DNA of 64,000 nucleotides from Pogostemon cablin (GCA_023678885.1 CM043005.1:5198314-5262313); one strand, 5' to 3'. Shown: positions 9,550 through 23,045, counted from the first letter of the stretch. The notes: a model not told the origin generated them from the sequence alone. Numbers and translations are program-made.

Positions 9550-12500
9550 ATGGAGGTGGAAGGTGGCGCAGTAGGAGGGGTTTTGGAAGGAGAAAGAGAT
9601 CTAAGCAACAGCGTGATTTGTAAATTGACGAACGCAGAAGGTACACCCCTCGGAGCATCGATTTTCCTCCCTGAAAGCGCCGGCCATAAAGAACTCCAGC
9701 AACTTGTTAATAAGCTCCTCAACAACGTAAGAAAGAATGTTCATCGTTTAATTGCCAAATCTGTATTTTCTTAATTTTGATTCTTAGTAGTTCTGATATC
9801 TCTTATGAGATCAGGTTGCTCAAATTTTTGTTAGGCATGAAGTTCATGTTTGTGGCTGTGTGCGATTGTGTTAAGATCTTGAGTGCTTGGGTTGGACGAA
9901 TGTTTAGATATCTATATCATTTTTGAGCAGGTCTTTATTTTAGTATTTTAATAAAATTATTTAAATCTATGAATCTATACTTGTCGACATGATTAATTTG
10001 ATGTTGATATCTGATTTATTTCAGGAGGAAAAATTGCCTTATGCATTTTATGTGTCAGATCATGAGCTTGTTGTGCCGCTTGGGACATACCTTCAGAAGA
10101 ATAAAGGTGAGAACTTCCTATCAATGCTATATATCCGATTAAGTAGTTCCCTGCTTTGCTTGCTCCTATTTTAAAAGCAGCTGCTAAGACTGACTTTTTG
10201 AGTATATATTGATGCAGTGTCTGTGGAAAAGGTCATCACAATAGTATACCAGCCCCAGGCAGTATTTAGAATACGCCCAGTGACTCGATGTTCTTCGACG
10301 ATTGCTGGTAATTTTTTTGTTTGTTCCCTTCATGTTTTCATGCCTGTTAACTGTCTTGACTGTAATACATTATACATGTAGAATTTATGTATTTCCTTTT
10401 ATTTCGTATCTGCCGATGGTTGAGTTGGACAGCAGAATTATTTGTCAATGCATTATTTAATTTATTGCAGGTCATACTGAGGCTGTCCTTTCAGTTGCAT
10501 TTAGTCCTGATGGGCGTCAGTTGGCTAGTGGTTCGGGTGATACAACTGTTCGTTTGTGGGATTTAAATACACAGACACCATTGTTCACGTGTATAGGTTA
10601 GTTTCATTTCTTGTGTATGATTTTTGCATATTCCAAATATTTTAAGAGTTAACACATTATAGTTTATGCTTATTTGACCACTTTTTGTGGGCTTGTTTCC
10701 AGGACACAGAAACTGGGTTCTCTGTATTGCATGGTCGCCAGATGGTAAACATCTTGTCAGTGGAAGTAAGGCTGGAGAACTAATATGCTGGAATCCATGT
10801 ACTGGCGAGTCTTCAGGCAACCCTCTGACTGTAAGCTTAGAAACAAAGATTTTCGCTCAAATTAAGTTTTTAAAAATTGATTTGATATCCTCACACTTAG
10901 ATTAGATATTTCCAAAATGCATTTGTTGGTCTTTGAATTAAATACATTTAGAGAATTTAAACTATGCAAATTATGATTTGTTTTTCATCTTTAGAAACAC
11001 TCACAGTAGAATAGCTCACCAGGAGCTTAGCACTCAATTATGTCCGGCACTGAAAGTTTCAAACCTGCGTTATACATGCAAAGTCAATTGTAAAGCATAT
11101 AGAGCAGAACTGAACTACACAAGAACATAATTTTAATCATTTGAATTTCAAGAAATTGATTTTTGAACCAACAATATATTGTATGCATATTCTGTTAATG
11201 AATCTCCATACTGAATTATCATCTCCAAATATCATTTATGTTCAATGTTTTGGTTTTAATTATTTAGTTTGCAATTTTCACTGAATTATGGTCCATAACC
11301 AAAGAGTCTATCCATCTTCTAGAAGAACTCATGTCTAGTTGAATAACATAATTTATGTCTCAGGGGCACAAAAAATGGATTACTGGAATTTCATGGGAGC
11401 CAGTACATCTTAATGCTCCATGCCGTCGCTTCGTGAGTGCAAGTAAAGATGGTGATGCAAGGATATGGGATGTTTCTTTGAGAAAGTGTATAACAAGTCT
11501 TACTGGGCACACCCTTGCCATAACTTGTGTGAAATGGGGTGGAGATGGAGTCATATATACTGGGTATGATTTTCTGTTTTACGAGATCTATCTTGCACGA
11601 AGACCTTTTTTGGCTTTTTGGTAGTAAAGTTATCTGATTGTGCTTATATCCTTATGATGGAGCTTTAATTTTCAAGAAACCTGGGTGTGCCTTGTCAAGC
11701 AGTCTTAAATGACGTTAAAGGGGTAACAATTATTGTAGATATATTATTCTATCATTTTTTGTGTGAGGCTCATTTGATCTCTGAGTTATGGGTGATTAAA
11801 CAGGCATAAAAGCATCATCTCTTCAATTAGAGATGAATGCATTATGCATATTTTTCCCAATAGGAGAAATTCAGAATGTTTCCACTAATAGTGCAGTTTT
11901 TTGTGTATAAAACTTGAGTTTCATCCCAAAACATGCATTTGAGAACTTCAGGGAAGCAAAATGGGAAATTTATCTATAATTTATTTCTGTTGTGGAATAT
12001 GAGGGAGGGATTAGGGGGATATTCACAGGTGATGTTAAATTCTATTTGGTGGCATAATTTCTGCTTCTTATTTGCAGATCTCAGGATTGCACAATTAAAA
12101 TGTGGGAAACTTCACAGGGGAAACTAATGCGTGAATTAAAGGTTTTCCCCATATTTTTTCAACAATCTTCTTTCCCTTATGTGGCACTGTCTAATTCTTA
12201 TAGTACATCTATTACTTTTATGCCCTGTAGTACTTGTTACTTCCAGTATCTCGTGTGCTACTATCCTCAGTACCATGGAATTTATTATTATGTCTTCAAA
12301 GCATCTAATCTGGTAATCTGATTCTATGTACCTAGGTAAAGGATGAATTGAATTACGGTGTTTTACAAGATGAGACGCATTTCGTTTAGGTTTTCTTATG
12401 ACGGATTGACTGGTTTCTGTTTATGTTTTAACAATAATGAGTACTGGCCAATTATTGTGCAAAGTTATCTCTTTTTATGTTCTCTCACAGAGGGTTTTCC

Positions 12501-15500
12501 CTGTAAGCTTTATATTTAATCATTTTTACAATGCGAGTCAAGGTTTGGGTAGATTTTATTTGTTGCTTTGGCTTTCTATTGAATGTATTCTGTCGTTTAG
12601 CTAATTCAAACTTGTTATTATGTAGGGCCATGGGCATTGGGTGAATTCGTTAGCATTGAGTACTGAATATGTCCTTCGAACTGGTGCTTTTGATCACACT
12701 GGTAAACAATATTCATCTCCAGAGGAAATGAAGAAGGTGGTTTGATTTTATCTATGATAGTTTATGATATAATTATGTAATATTTCCTTATTAGACGTTA
12801 ATTGTAAATCATTCATCTCCTTTTGGTTAAATACTGCTGTTTCCTGTTTTAAAGAACTAAACTTTTCTCAATCAAGATAAATCATATATCTACTGTTTAG
12901 TTTTGCACATGTAAAATTTTTTAGTCTAATTATATGATTTCTTAATTCTGGGATCTTCTGTTAGAACTGATTGAGTGGAGTTGAGGTGGTTAAGGTGTGG
13001 GATTTGGCATTTTTAAAATTTTCCTAACATCCTTCGAGAGAATGAGCCATTTTTTGTGCCCCTGAAACCCTAAACCCCTGATCATGTGTATCAAAATGGG
13101 CTTTTGAACCTATCGTAAACAAAATGTGGCTTCTGGTGAATAGAGCATGTGTATCGAGATTAATCATTACTCAGTGTGACTGTAATTCCTTTTCTTCCCT
13201 TGCACATTTTCTTTTTAGAATTAATCTCTCTATCACTCTCTTTTTTATTTTGTTGGTTTACTTTGCACTTATATCATAGCCACATATCTTAAATCTCTCC
13301 AACGTTTTCCAGGTAGCCTTGGAAAGGTATAACAAGATGAAGGGCAGTGCCCCTGAAAGATTAGTCTCAGGTTCAGATGATTTCACTATGTTTCTATGGG
13401 AACCTGCTGTCAGCAAACACCCCAAAACTCGGATGACCGGTCATCAACAGGTAAGAAAATTACATTTCTAAATCACATGTTTTCTTGGCAATGCATTATT
13501 AATGTTGGCTCTGCTTTTGGACCAAACCAAAATGGATTCTTCCAGATTAATATAGTATGTTTTCCTGACAATTTCAAATATACACTGCATCAAATGTATT
13601 TGTGCTTCATAAACATGGAAAGCAGAGAATTAGGGATGGATGAACATTAATAATCAGCTGATTTATGGTAAATCTTTCCATTTTCCCAATATAACAAGTT
13701 GCGAAGACAATTGTTGGTAGACATGATTTTCATTTTACAAATATATCTTCTACACATTTGTTGAGCCCCACCCAAATTGAACCACTCTATCAAGCTCTTC
13801 TACTGACTACTACACAATCTTCAAAGTTTGTGCAGTGCCAAAATTTTATCTTTGGGCCTAGCCATTTTTTCAATTATTACCCACCTCCTCTCTCTCTCCC
13901 TCTACTATCTGCTATTTTCTTACTTTCATGAGTTTCTTATGTTCTTGAGAGTTGACATGCTTCATGTCTTTGGAAAATTTTCTGTTGTAGCTTGTGAATC
14001 ACGTTTACTTTTCTCCTGATGGACTATGGATAGCAAGTGCCTCCTTTGATAAGTCGGTCAAATTATGGAATGGAGTCACTGGAAGTTTTGTGGCTGCCTT
14101 CCGTGGTCATGTTGGGCCCGTGTATCAAATAAGGTTGGAATTATATTCTTCTAAGTGTATAATAATCCATCCAGAGGCTGAAAATCTAATCAGCGTGTTT
14201 TGCTACAGTTGGTCAGCGGACAGTAGACTACTTTTGAGTGGAAGTAAAGACTCGACCCTTAAGGTAAGGCCATCTTTGATATTTTAAATGTTATCTCAAT
14301 TATCTTTTGGACTGAAGTGAGTACTAATGCTGGCCTAGTAAACTAGATGTTTATATTAGGGCCATCAGTCAAATGAATGCAAATAAGTCTTCAATTGGAA
14401 ACTTGAGATGTTGTTGATTGTTCTAGGGATTTTAGGCATACGCTAATATGTAAGATAATTATCTAATGAAGTGCTGAGGGGAACAGATAACCTAGTCAAA
14501 TTTAGTCTTGCCATCATGCAACATTTTCCTTTTGACATTTTCTTGAACATTGGTTATAATTTTTTCTTGGTGTTCTGTAGGAAGTGTTTTAATAGTCTAA
14601 GAATGGCAAAGTCTTGTATACACACCTGGTGTAATTTATTAATTTTCTCTAACTTGTATATTACCACACTATTTTAATCCATTGCCCTAGTAGGGTTTAA
14701 GTTTTGCCCTTAGAATTTTATAGTAGTAATACAATATATTGGGGGACATGATGTCCATTAGGTTTTGTTTCTGGAAGAAAGAATTTGGATGAGACTAGTT
14801 TTGTGCAAGTGGAATGATACGAGTAATGGAAAGATTCAATGAGATTATTTACGTCACTGCAGTTATCGATCTTATGGTATATCATCATGTACTTTGGTGT
14901 TACTTTGAGTTGATTTGTTAATAGAAAGCGAAAAGAAGATAGAAAAATTTAGGATTGGCACATTGCATTATTAGCTGTTAATCATTAATAGTTGCTGTAA
15001 CCTTTGTAAGATCAAATGTACCTTCATCCTCCTAACAATCCCTATGTGATTATGTTATTCTGGGGATTGATCTTCCATTTAAAATTCAGTCTTTTGTCAG
15101 GTGTTAATTGATAAAAATTTGGCCTTTCGTCCTTAGCCAACTAATACTGCAAGTTCAATCATATGTGCATTAGCCACAGAAAAATTAAGTGATATTACTG
15201 TAGCTGGTGTTTATCAAATTGCTTTGACATGTATTGGTTGGATTCTGTGCTTACATCCTGGATAATTTGTCCCACCAATTTACGAGTCGAATCCAACAAG
15301 AATGCTTTACGTTCTTGAGATCCACTTCCTACCAATTTCGCAGTTTCTATATTTATAACATTCTATTTCACATGAAAAATGGTGAATCGGTTTTCTAGAA
15401 TTAAATTCTGCCTAATACGTTGGGTGTGAATTCGGATATTGATGCGGAAGTTTTTCGACAGGTTTGGGATATCCGAACACAGAAGTTGAAACAAGATCTT

Positions 15501-15712
15501 CCCGGGCATGCTGATGAAGTAAGGCCGTGTTTTATATCCCCCATTCCCCAATAAAATCTGCAAAAGTCGTTTGTTTCAAGCTCTTTAGGTACAAGAATCG
15601 TAAGCCTGGGTATAACATTTACCTGCAGGTTTTCGCAGTCGATTGGAGCCCAGATGGTGAGAAAGTAGCATCTGGCGGTAAGGATAAAGTGCTGAAGTTA
15701 TGGATGGGCTAG
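9550..15712 (+). CDS. NLE1: Notchless homolog NLE1, WD40 60S ribosome-biogenesis factor (13 exons)
   Basis: Exons read from the sequence: 9550-9726, 10025-10106, 10218-10307, 10471-10596, 10703-10830, 11364-11563, 12078-12141, 12626-12736, 13313-13450, 13991-14133, 14209-14263, 15462-15518 and 15629-15712. All introns are GT-AG and phases agree, giving 484 residues, close to plant NLE proteins (about 470-480). Residues ~20-85 are the NLE domain (ICKLTNAEGTPLGASIFLPE). From residue 117 follow WD40 repeats with GH and WD dipeptides (GHTEAVLSVAFSPDGRQLAS, VRLWDLNT, FLWEP, VKLWNG, LKLWMG at the C-terminus), including the Notchless-specific insert RTGAFDHTGKQY between blades. In yeast and plants the protein (Rsa4/NLE) docks on pre-60S particles and is released by the AAA ATPase Rea1/MDN1 in the nucleus. 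The start is the ATG at 9550; the GTG just before it is not a start. Nothing is broken. Confidence 0.96.
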
Positions 15713-16868
15713 AAATCACTTGGAAGTGAACAGTTTGATGGTGTGTATAGCTAAATATGCTCAGTTAGCTAATTATCGATAATAACAACTTATTTTAAAG
15801 ATACTTTTCTTTAGTTATATTATAATCACTGTATTTTTTGCTAGTGCATCACAATGTCTGAATTTTTTGAAGCTCAAAGAAAAATTAGAGATGGTTTCTA
15901 AAAGGAAATCAAACAAAGTTACTTTTCGTGTTTAAGAAACATCATAATAGATACCTCAAAAGAATATTAAAAAGAGTTGCTTATATTGTTTTCAGATTAT
16001 TGATTTCATTTAATTACTTTGTAATTTTTATAACCGGTTCAACTTTATACATGAGGAAAATGTATTTAAAAGAATTTATTAATTCATTGAGCACTCATTT
16101 TTTAAAAGAAATCCGGGGACATCGAATAATTTAATTATGAATTGAAAAATAATTATAATATTGAAATTGTCGTTATATAGGAGTAAGTAAATACTGCAAT
16201 TGGTTGTATCCAATATTTTTACAATTAACTGTAATTATTACTCTTCTATTATAATAATAGATAATAGATGATTATGATAACTCTTTTGTATATAGACTAT
16301 AGAGTAATATTACATTTGTTATTAACTCTTCTAAGAGTAATAATTAGATTTTGTAAAAATGACACTAAATATTCTAAAGAGTAACATTTTGAGAAGGGAC
16401 ACTAGACATTGTATAGTACCTCCTTATATAATTAAATAAAGATAAGAGTAAAATAAAATATTAAAATAAGTTATGAACTATGACTGTAAAATATTGAATT
16501 GAGCATAAGAGTAAACTACAATCATACTATAAAATTAACACTAATATTAACCACAGTTTAATGGATTCAGAGATAAAATATACTCCCATTGTTTGCTAAT
16601 TTGATTTGTCTCATTCTTTGATATATATTTTTATTTTTGGTAAGTGAGACTCTATACATTAAAATCAATACCCTTAAGTTTTACAACATTACACTATTTG
16701 CAATCAATTTAAATTTAAATTAAAGTTATCAGCAAAAAAAGTAAAAATACAAATAAAATTTACCATCAACCCATTAAAACAATATTTCTTTTAATTTATG
16801 TGGAAAAAAAGTATACATTAATGCGGGAGAGTGAGAGTATCATAAACCACAAGGATGAAGAAAAAACT
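15713..16868. other. AT-rich spacer downstream of NLE1
   Basis: No gene is seen. The segment 16584-16850 begins ta-CTCCCATTG and ends GAGAGTGAGAG-ta and may be a diverged MITE, but the terminal match is weak. Confidence 0.35.
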
Positions 16869-17125
16869 TGTATGAAACGGTCTAGCGATGAGACCATTTC
16901 ATTTTTTCTTAATTAATTATCACTTTTTATTAAAGATGTTAACATAAGGAAATAATCCAATTGAAGGTTATCAAATTTATATCGATTAGGTATTACTTTT
17001 TCGTAAAATTATTATCACTTCGTATCCTTTTCATGTGTTTAAAGAATTCGTAAAATAAATGTAAAATGATACATAATCAATAAAAAGTGATACAATGTCT
17101 CGCACTAGGTCTTACTCCAAGAATT
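16869..17125. mobile_element. Probable MITE with imperfect inverted ends
   Basis: The left end 'ttgtatgaaacggtctagcg' resembles the inverted right end 'ttggagtaagacctagtgcg', both followed by 'agac'. The interior is AT-rich without coding sequence. Target duplications were not resolved. Confidence 0.5.
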
Positions 17126-18530
17126 AAACATTACATCAACAGTAAGATTTAAATATATTACCTTTGTTGATTCATTCATTCACTCCAATGTGCATCGGAT
17201 CATAGGATTCATTCATTATTTTATTGTTTTCCTATCACATATAGTCAATATCTTTCATATTAAACAAAGTTATTGATATCTAATCTCTAATTATTGAGAT
17301 CCAGTCATATACATCAAACTATTATCTCTGTATAATAAAATTAATACAGCATATACAATCATAATTCGTTATAAAAGAAGTGTTTCAATTGAGTCCCACA
17401 ATACTATAAGCCATCGAAATCAATAAACATGCAGACATTTTATATATTTTGTTACCTATAGTAGTCAAACATTGTGCCACTATTAAATATATCAATTTAC
17501 ACAAAATTAAAGTGGACATCAATTATTACGCCTGCCCAAATTGACTTAAGAGGCATATATCTTACAGTCACTCAATGGCCATATAGACTACCAACTCACA
17601 ATTCTTTGATAACATGTTTATGAAAAGCTTAGCTAAGAAATCTACTTATCCTCCGTTTGCTAGTTAGCTATAATAATGGACGTCATAAAACGGAATAAAT
17701 GAGTATATTTTATGTTCGACATAAATTTTAAAAAATAATATTCTTAGTAAAATTTTCACATTTCCTTTGTATTTACTAATATTTTCACATTTTCGCTTTA
17801 TTTTTTTAATTAAGTATCATTTTATAATAGATATATTATCACTTTTTACTAAAAATATTATTATTTTTAATTTATATATTAAGAATTGTTTATAGAATAG
17901 TTCACTTAATTAATTATCATTTTTCATCAATTAAATAGTCATGATCTCCCCCAAATTTGGTCTAGTCTGTATTATTATGTTTGTTATGGTACATTAATTT
18001 ATATGATCACAATTAACTTTTTTGTCCTCTCAAAAATTTCAATTAATTAAATAAGAGGTTATTTTGGAAAAAATCTTACTTTTAAAAGTGGTGTGATACG
18101 TTAAGTTGGGATTGTGGATACCACCAATGACTCCTCTAATGCATTAAAAAGGCAGATTAAATCTTTTTTGAACCAATAATAAAATAAATCATTCTAATTA
18201 ATGAGCTTGTCTCGTCTAAACCACCATACATTATGATTTTACTTTATTTTTAAAAAACTTTATAATACATGATAAATTATTATTTAAAGTAATAAAGTAT
18301 TACTCTTTCAAATAAAAAATATTAATCATTTCAACAAAAATATAAGAAAATCAGAACATGTCTAAAATAATATTAATCATCTCAACAAAAATATAAGAAA
18401 ATCAAAACATATCAGAATTAAAAAAAAAAAAAGACTTTTATTAAGAAAAACAATAACTCATCACTTCAAATATTATTTTTTCACATACTAAAATGTAATA
18501 TAGTTAAAATGAGTGCAAAGAATAATTATA
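17126..18530. other. AT-rich intergenic DNA
   Basis: No gene is seen. It contains a two-copy tandem repeat of about 52 bp at 18318-18415 ('caacaaaaatataagaaaat' in each copy) and several poly-A/T tracts. Confidence 0.5.
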
Positions 18531-18749
18531 CTCACTCCGTCCACTCGAAAGAGGGTCTTTACTCTTTAATCTATTTTGATCGTCTACCTCAAGCATGGTC
18601 ATTTTCTTTTTTACACATACCTACTAATACAATTAAAATATGGGGGCCACACTACCACTAATACAACTACCCATTAAATATTACATAATAATACTCCTTA
18701 ATCAACGTGCACAAAAGTAAACGACACTCTTTTGGGCGGACGGAGGGAG
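18531..18749. mobile_element. Stowaway-like MITE (copy 4)
   Basis: The left end CTCACTCCGTCCACTCGAAA and the inverted right end CTCCCTCCGTCCGCCCAAAA are flanked by TA. It belongs to the same family as copies 1-3 (internal 'aatacaactacccatta'). Confidence 0.88.
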
Positions 18750-19860
18750 TATAAGATGATACTCCTATTATTGAGTGAAACTGCATCAATGCCTCATATA
18801 CCCTAAAGCAAACGAGCACCAAGGATGATGGTCGTAGATTTCCTACCCCCAACCAAAAAGAAAGGCTTGGTGACAGATATATATGATAAAGTGCAAACAT
18901 ACATTAATAATAATAAAAAAAACTATAAAATATAAACCATTAGTTATGAATTATTATTATTATTTTCTTTTTCAAAAGCAGATTCACATAATATTTATAT
19001 GATAATGAGAATGAAAATACATAATAATGAAGTTACTCAATGAGCACTTGAAGATGTTATTTTTTTTGGTAACATTTTTAAAGGAGAAAAGGGGTTGAGG
19101 CATCATTGTCCTCTGTCTCTTTGTATTCATGATTTCACATAATTTATATAGGGCTTATCTTTAGTATCATCATTATATTCACCAATATATTTACTTTTTT
19201 AATTTACGTTAAAAAAAAAATCAATTTGTATTGATAAGCGCTGCCTGCAGCAAATTCATTTGGAAGTTGAAATTAAATAGTTTAATTTAATTAATAGAGG
19301 GTCACACTTATTAACATCCCTAAATTCAATTTATACAAATCTCGAATATTAAATATACCTTTAATTAATTAAATAATAATACTATCCTCCAAAATTCATA
19401 ATGGGAGTGTTTGGTTGCAAACATAAACATTTTGTTCCACCGCCAAATATAAAAGAGATGCAAAATTTTTGAAGTAAGACATTTGACTACCAAACAAAAA
19501 AAGAAAGAAAGAAAGTTTGTCTCTAAATATTTTGGAGTGTATAAAGACATTTTGAGAGTGTTAATAGCTGTTACTTTAAGTTACCGAGCAGAGCATTTTG
19601 CAATATAAACTATTAAAAGCGGAATATTTTACAAAGTCAATTAAATCCAAAGTATGCCTATTTTATTGCATTAAACATTAGTTAAATAATGAAATTTAGT
19701 CATCACTTATGCTTTCTTCCGAAGTCAAAAAATTTCCTTCCCACTTCATAGATCGCTTGCAGTTAAAGTTGAGACAGAGGAAGCAGTATATTTTGTAGGA
19801 TTAAAGTGTTAAAGAGTATATCTTGCAAATATAAACGAGTTAAAATATCACGTGTTTATG
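18750..19860. other. AT-rich intergenic DNA
   Basis: No gene is seen. Runs such as (ATT)n near 18950 and (AAAG)n near 19500 are present. The segment 19400-19500 begins 'gggagtgtttggttgc' and carries 'ctaccaaacaaa' further on, a possible small inverted-repeat element that I could not delimit. Confidence 0.35.
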
Positions 19861-20062
19861 GCTAATTTAATTCAATATAATAGTTTTGGTTTTCATTTAA
19901 CAAAATATGGTAGGTTGAAGATGTGTTAATGTTTTGAGTGGAAGCGCTAGTAGAACTGGCAACTCTTCCACGGTTTTTAATAAATTATAATAAAATAATA
20001 TTTAAAATAATTAAATTGGTATATTTAAATAATTTAATAGTTAAAATTATTTTAATATTATA

Positions 20063-20877
20063 CTTCCTTAACTTTAAGGTAATGTATACATTTTGTTATT
20101 TTATTTGTTCCAAAATAATTTTTTTTTATAAGAATAAAGATTTGTATAAGACTTATCACATGACGTGCTTAAAGAAAAATAATATCAAAATTGATGAAAA
20201 ATAATAATTATACAATTAACTATAGTATTAATCATTTGTAGTATAAATAAAAAGTGACAATACTTTTAAAGAAAAAGTAATAACATTTTTTTATAAAAAA
20301 ATAATAACTAATTAATAAAGCTTGTAAAATGAACAGTCTTGCGTGAGATTTCTACAACATTACACTTTATTAATCAGTTATCACTTTTTTATAAAAAAAA
20401 TATTATTACTTTTTTCTTAAAAAGGGTTGTCACTTTTTATTTATACTACTCCCTCCTTCTGGTTTTAAGGTATCAATTTGCTTTTTGCACGTGGATTAAG
20501 AAGTATTATTATTATATATAAAGTAGGGTAGTTGTATTAGAGGGGAGTGGTGTGCCATATTGTGTGTACTTTTTTACTAAATAGGGGAACGAATACCTTT
20601 GAAGCGAACGCCAAAAATAGTAAAATTGATACCTTAGATGCGGACGGAATGAGTATAAATTAATAATGAAATAGTTCATTGCACAATTATCACTTTTCAT
20701 CAACTTCTGTATTATTTTTCTTTAAAAATGTGATAGTTATCACTTCTTATTCGTCTCACGAAAGCTGTGACATCGTTTTATACAAATCTTTATCCTTATA
20801 CAAAATAAAATACTAAAAATTTTATTTTGGGACAAACAAAATAGCAAAATGTATACATTACTTTGAAGCTGAGGAAG
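20063..20877. mobile_element. TA-flanked MITE interrupted by another MITE
   Basis: The left end CTTCCTTAACTTTAAGGTAA and the inverted right end CTTCCTCAGCTTCAAAGTAA are both followed by 'tgtatacattttg', an inverted repeat of more than 50 bp. TA flanks both sides. Without its 206-bp insert the element is about 607 bp. Confidence 0.85.
20449..20654. mobile_element. Stowaway-like MITE nested inside 20063-20877 (copy 5)
   Basis: It starts CTCCCTCCTTCTGG and ends (inverted) CTCATTCCGTCCGC, with TA on both sides. It carries the family motif 'ggtagttgtattag'. Confidence 0.85.
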
Positions 20878-20891
20878 TATAATACTAATTA

Positions 20892-21148
20892 CTCATCCTG
20901 TCTCATTTCAGATGACACACTTTTCATTTTAGGTTATCACACAAAAGTTTGCACATCCCTAAAAAAACAAAAAGTTAAACACAATCACCATTCTCCTTAC
21001 ATTTTACTTACAAAAAAAAAACCACCCTTATCTAACGCACTATATCATTTATTTATTACAAAAAAATATCATTATACACCTAAAAATTATCACTTTTATT
21101 AATCTCCATATCGAAATGAGAATATAGACTTAAATGGAACATGGAAAG
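20892..21148. mobile_element. Stowaway-like MITE of another subfamily
   Basis: The left end CTCATCCTGTCTCATTTCAG and the inverted right end CTTTCCATGTTCCATTTAAG are flanked by TA. It is inserted in the right arm of the outer foldback. Confidence 0.75.
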
Positions 21149-21380
21149 TATAATTTAAACTATTAAATATTTAAATATATCAATTTAATTATTTAAAATA
21201 TTATTTTATTATTATTTATTAAAAGCGCCGGTTATACTGGCAATTCATTTTGAGGAACAGGTAAACAGTGGAAGAAGCGCTTATACTAATGGAGCTTCTA
21301 CTTAAAACATTAAAGCTTCATCAAACTGCTATATTTTACTAAATAAAAACTAAAACTAGTATATTTAATTAAATTAGCGC

Positions 21381-22379
21381 GTGTTTATGCTTAGAGTATT
21401 TTGGTTTAGTGTTATATGGTATGTTTGACATTGATGAATAGTACTACTAGTAATATGAAAAAAATAAATAAAATAAAATTGAATTCCCCCTCTCTTTTAA
21501 AACCCTCAACTGTCTTGAATTGTTGTTCTTGTGAATTTATTTCACTCTTGAATTCTTCTATCTTTCTTTGACTTTGTTTTTTTGTTTTTGTTTTTTTTTT
21601 TTTTTTTAAATCATCTTTCTCTCTTAAATCTCTCTACCTCTCTTTAAGTGTTATTATGAAAAAATAAATATCTATTGGGAGATTTTCTCATGGAGTAAAA
21701 TTTTAATTGATCAAAAGTCAAAATTGATTTTTTTTATAAATTAAATATATATACCAATCTTACGCAATCAATTCTCACAACAGACTTTGTCAAGAAGTTT
21801 ATAGGAAAATTAAAGACGAGTTAGAAAGACTTTGTGAAAAGAGTTTGTCTCCTAAGTGTACAGTGTAAATCCGGTGGTTCCCTTTTAATTTAAACCCAAA
21901 TAATACATAGAGTATAATAGGATTAGAGGGATGAACCACGTAATTTAAACCATGAATCTGATTTATACATGTGTTTGCCATGTCAAAATTGATGGAATGA
22001 ATGAGTAAAGATTCCATGTTCCAAGGTGGAGCATTGAATAGATGATCTCTCATTAACATATATGAATCTTCTGTGTCATTTTCGTACATGTGTCACACAT
22101 TAAATAATCGTATGAAGAAAAATAAATTCAACAATTGCCCTAGGGTATACTAAATTTTAGAATATAATTTCTCTTTCTACGTATAATTCGTCTAGTATAC
22201 TCCTATATGACAAAAATGAGGAGTAGCAAGGAAGAAAAAGAAGGTATTAAGGATATTTGCAAGTATGCGGCGCGAGGGCAAAAAGGTAATGTCGATTGAT
22301 GGCCCACCGGCGGTAGATTTGAAGGCGACACCATACAAAGTGAACATTCGACACAAAAGCTCCACTCCTTTTCTCTCTC
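21381..22379. other. Spacer upstream of the bHLH gene
   Basis: No gene is seen. It holds a poly-T tract near 21590-21607 and AT-rich DNA. The last ~200 bases before the TATA box have higher G+C and are the likely proximal promoter of the bHLH gene. Confidence 0.4.
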
Positions 22380-22390
22380 TATAAAAAAAA
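22380..22390 (+). promoter_or_regulatory. Putative TATA box of the bHLH gene
   Basis: TATAAAAAAAA follows a CT-rich run, and the 5' leader with its uORFs begins about 85 bases later. A CT-rich initiator region beside a TATA box is common in plant promoters. Transcription would start near 22410. Confidence 0.5.
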
Positions 22391-22473
22391 GCCAACCTTT
22401 GATTTCACCAACGATGGAGAAAAATTTTTCTACTTGAATCCAAATTTCTCTTTCCACAACCCTTTCATCTTTC

Positions 22474-22521
22474 ATGCAACAAACCGCCGATTATCTTCGT
22501 CTGAATTTTGCACGTCGTTAG
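22474..22521 (+). CDS. uORF 1 in the bHLH leader (15 aa)
   Basis: The first ATG after the presumed start site opens a 15-codon frame (MQQTADYLRLNFARR) ended by TAG. It precedes uORF 2 by 18 bases. Whether it is translated or conserved cannot be judged from one sequence. Confidence 0.4.
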   Translation: MQQTADYLRLNFARR

Positions 22522-22539
22522 GATTTTGTTGAAACTCAG

Positions 22540-22617
22540 ATGGCTGCAGACACAGTCGTTTCTCGGAGATTCTTTTCTGAGCGGCGGAGGTACTCTTCTG
22601 AAGCAGTTTACTGTTAA
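22540..22617 (+). CDS. uORF 2 in the bHLH leader, Arg/Ser-rich peptide (25 aa)
   Basis: The frame encodes a 25-residue peptide rich in Arg, Ser and aromatics, with core VVSRRFFSERRRYSSEA and a C-terminal YC before TAA. The Arabidopsis LHW-like bHLH gene At2g31280 is known to carry a conserved peptide uORF (CPuORF7). This peptide, or the one at 23046, is the candidate counterpart. I cannot align them from memory. If conserved, such a uORF would repress translation of the main frame, perhaps by ribosome stalling. Confidence 0.5.
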   Translation: MAADTVVSRRFFSERRRYSSEAVYC

Positions 22618-22914
22618 ACAAAGCCTGAAAAGTCACATCTATTTTTTTGTTTCTCTTCGTTGAAGTTACTTCGCTACAGTTGTACACTGCTTCGGTGGAA
22701 GTGGAAATGTAAATGGAGTGCTCATTGTCGTTTGATATACGATAACCACCTTTTTCATTGGTTTTTCCTTGATTGGATTGAATATATCTACACGGTTTCG
22801 TGAATCTTCTCGCATTTAAACTTTTTTGTTTACGGTGGATTTTTTGAGCTAGAAGTCTTCAATTTAAAGATTGTTGTGAGGATTTAGTCAGATTTATCAA
22901 AAGTTGAAGTAGAA

Positions 22915-22980
22915 ATGGAGATGGAGAATGATATAGTCATGGTCTTGTTTGCTGGTCTCTGCTGCAGCTTTGTGAGTTAG
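22915..22980 (+). CDS. uORF in the bHLH leader (21 aa)
   Basis: A 21-codon frame (starts MEMENDIVMVLFAGLCCSF) ends in TAG. Two very short frames precede it: ATG directly followed by TAA near 22707, and a 10-codon frame near 22713. It may lie in an unspliced leader or in a leader intron. Confidence 0.3.
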   Translation: MEMENDIVMVLFAGLCCSFVS

Positions 22981-23045
22981 GCAAAGGAATTCTGTAGCTT
23001 GATTGGGAGTTAGGGTATTGGTAGAGTGTGGAAGTGGGAGAGAAG

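Larger units (their letters stand above)
19861..21380. mobile_element. Foldback element hosting three nested MITEs
   Basis: The left arm, about 19861-20060, is matched in inverted orientation by about 21151-21380: 'gctaatttaatt' begins the arm on both sides, followed by 'ttaatgttttgagtgga' versus 'ttaatgttttaagtaga', then 'taataaaataatattt' on both. Between the arms sit MITEs at 20063-20877 and 20892-21148. The first contains a further MITE at 20449-20654. The second has split the right arm. The outer element's own ends and target duplication were not resolved. Confidence 0.7.
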
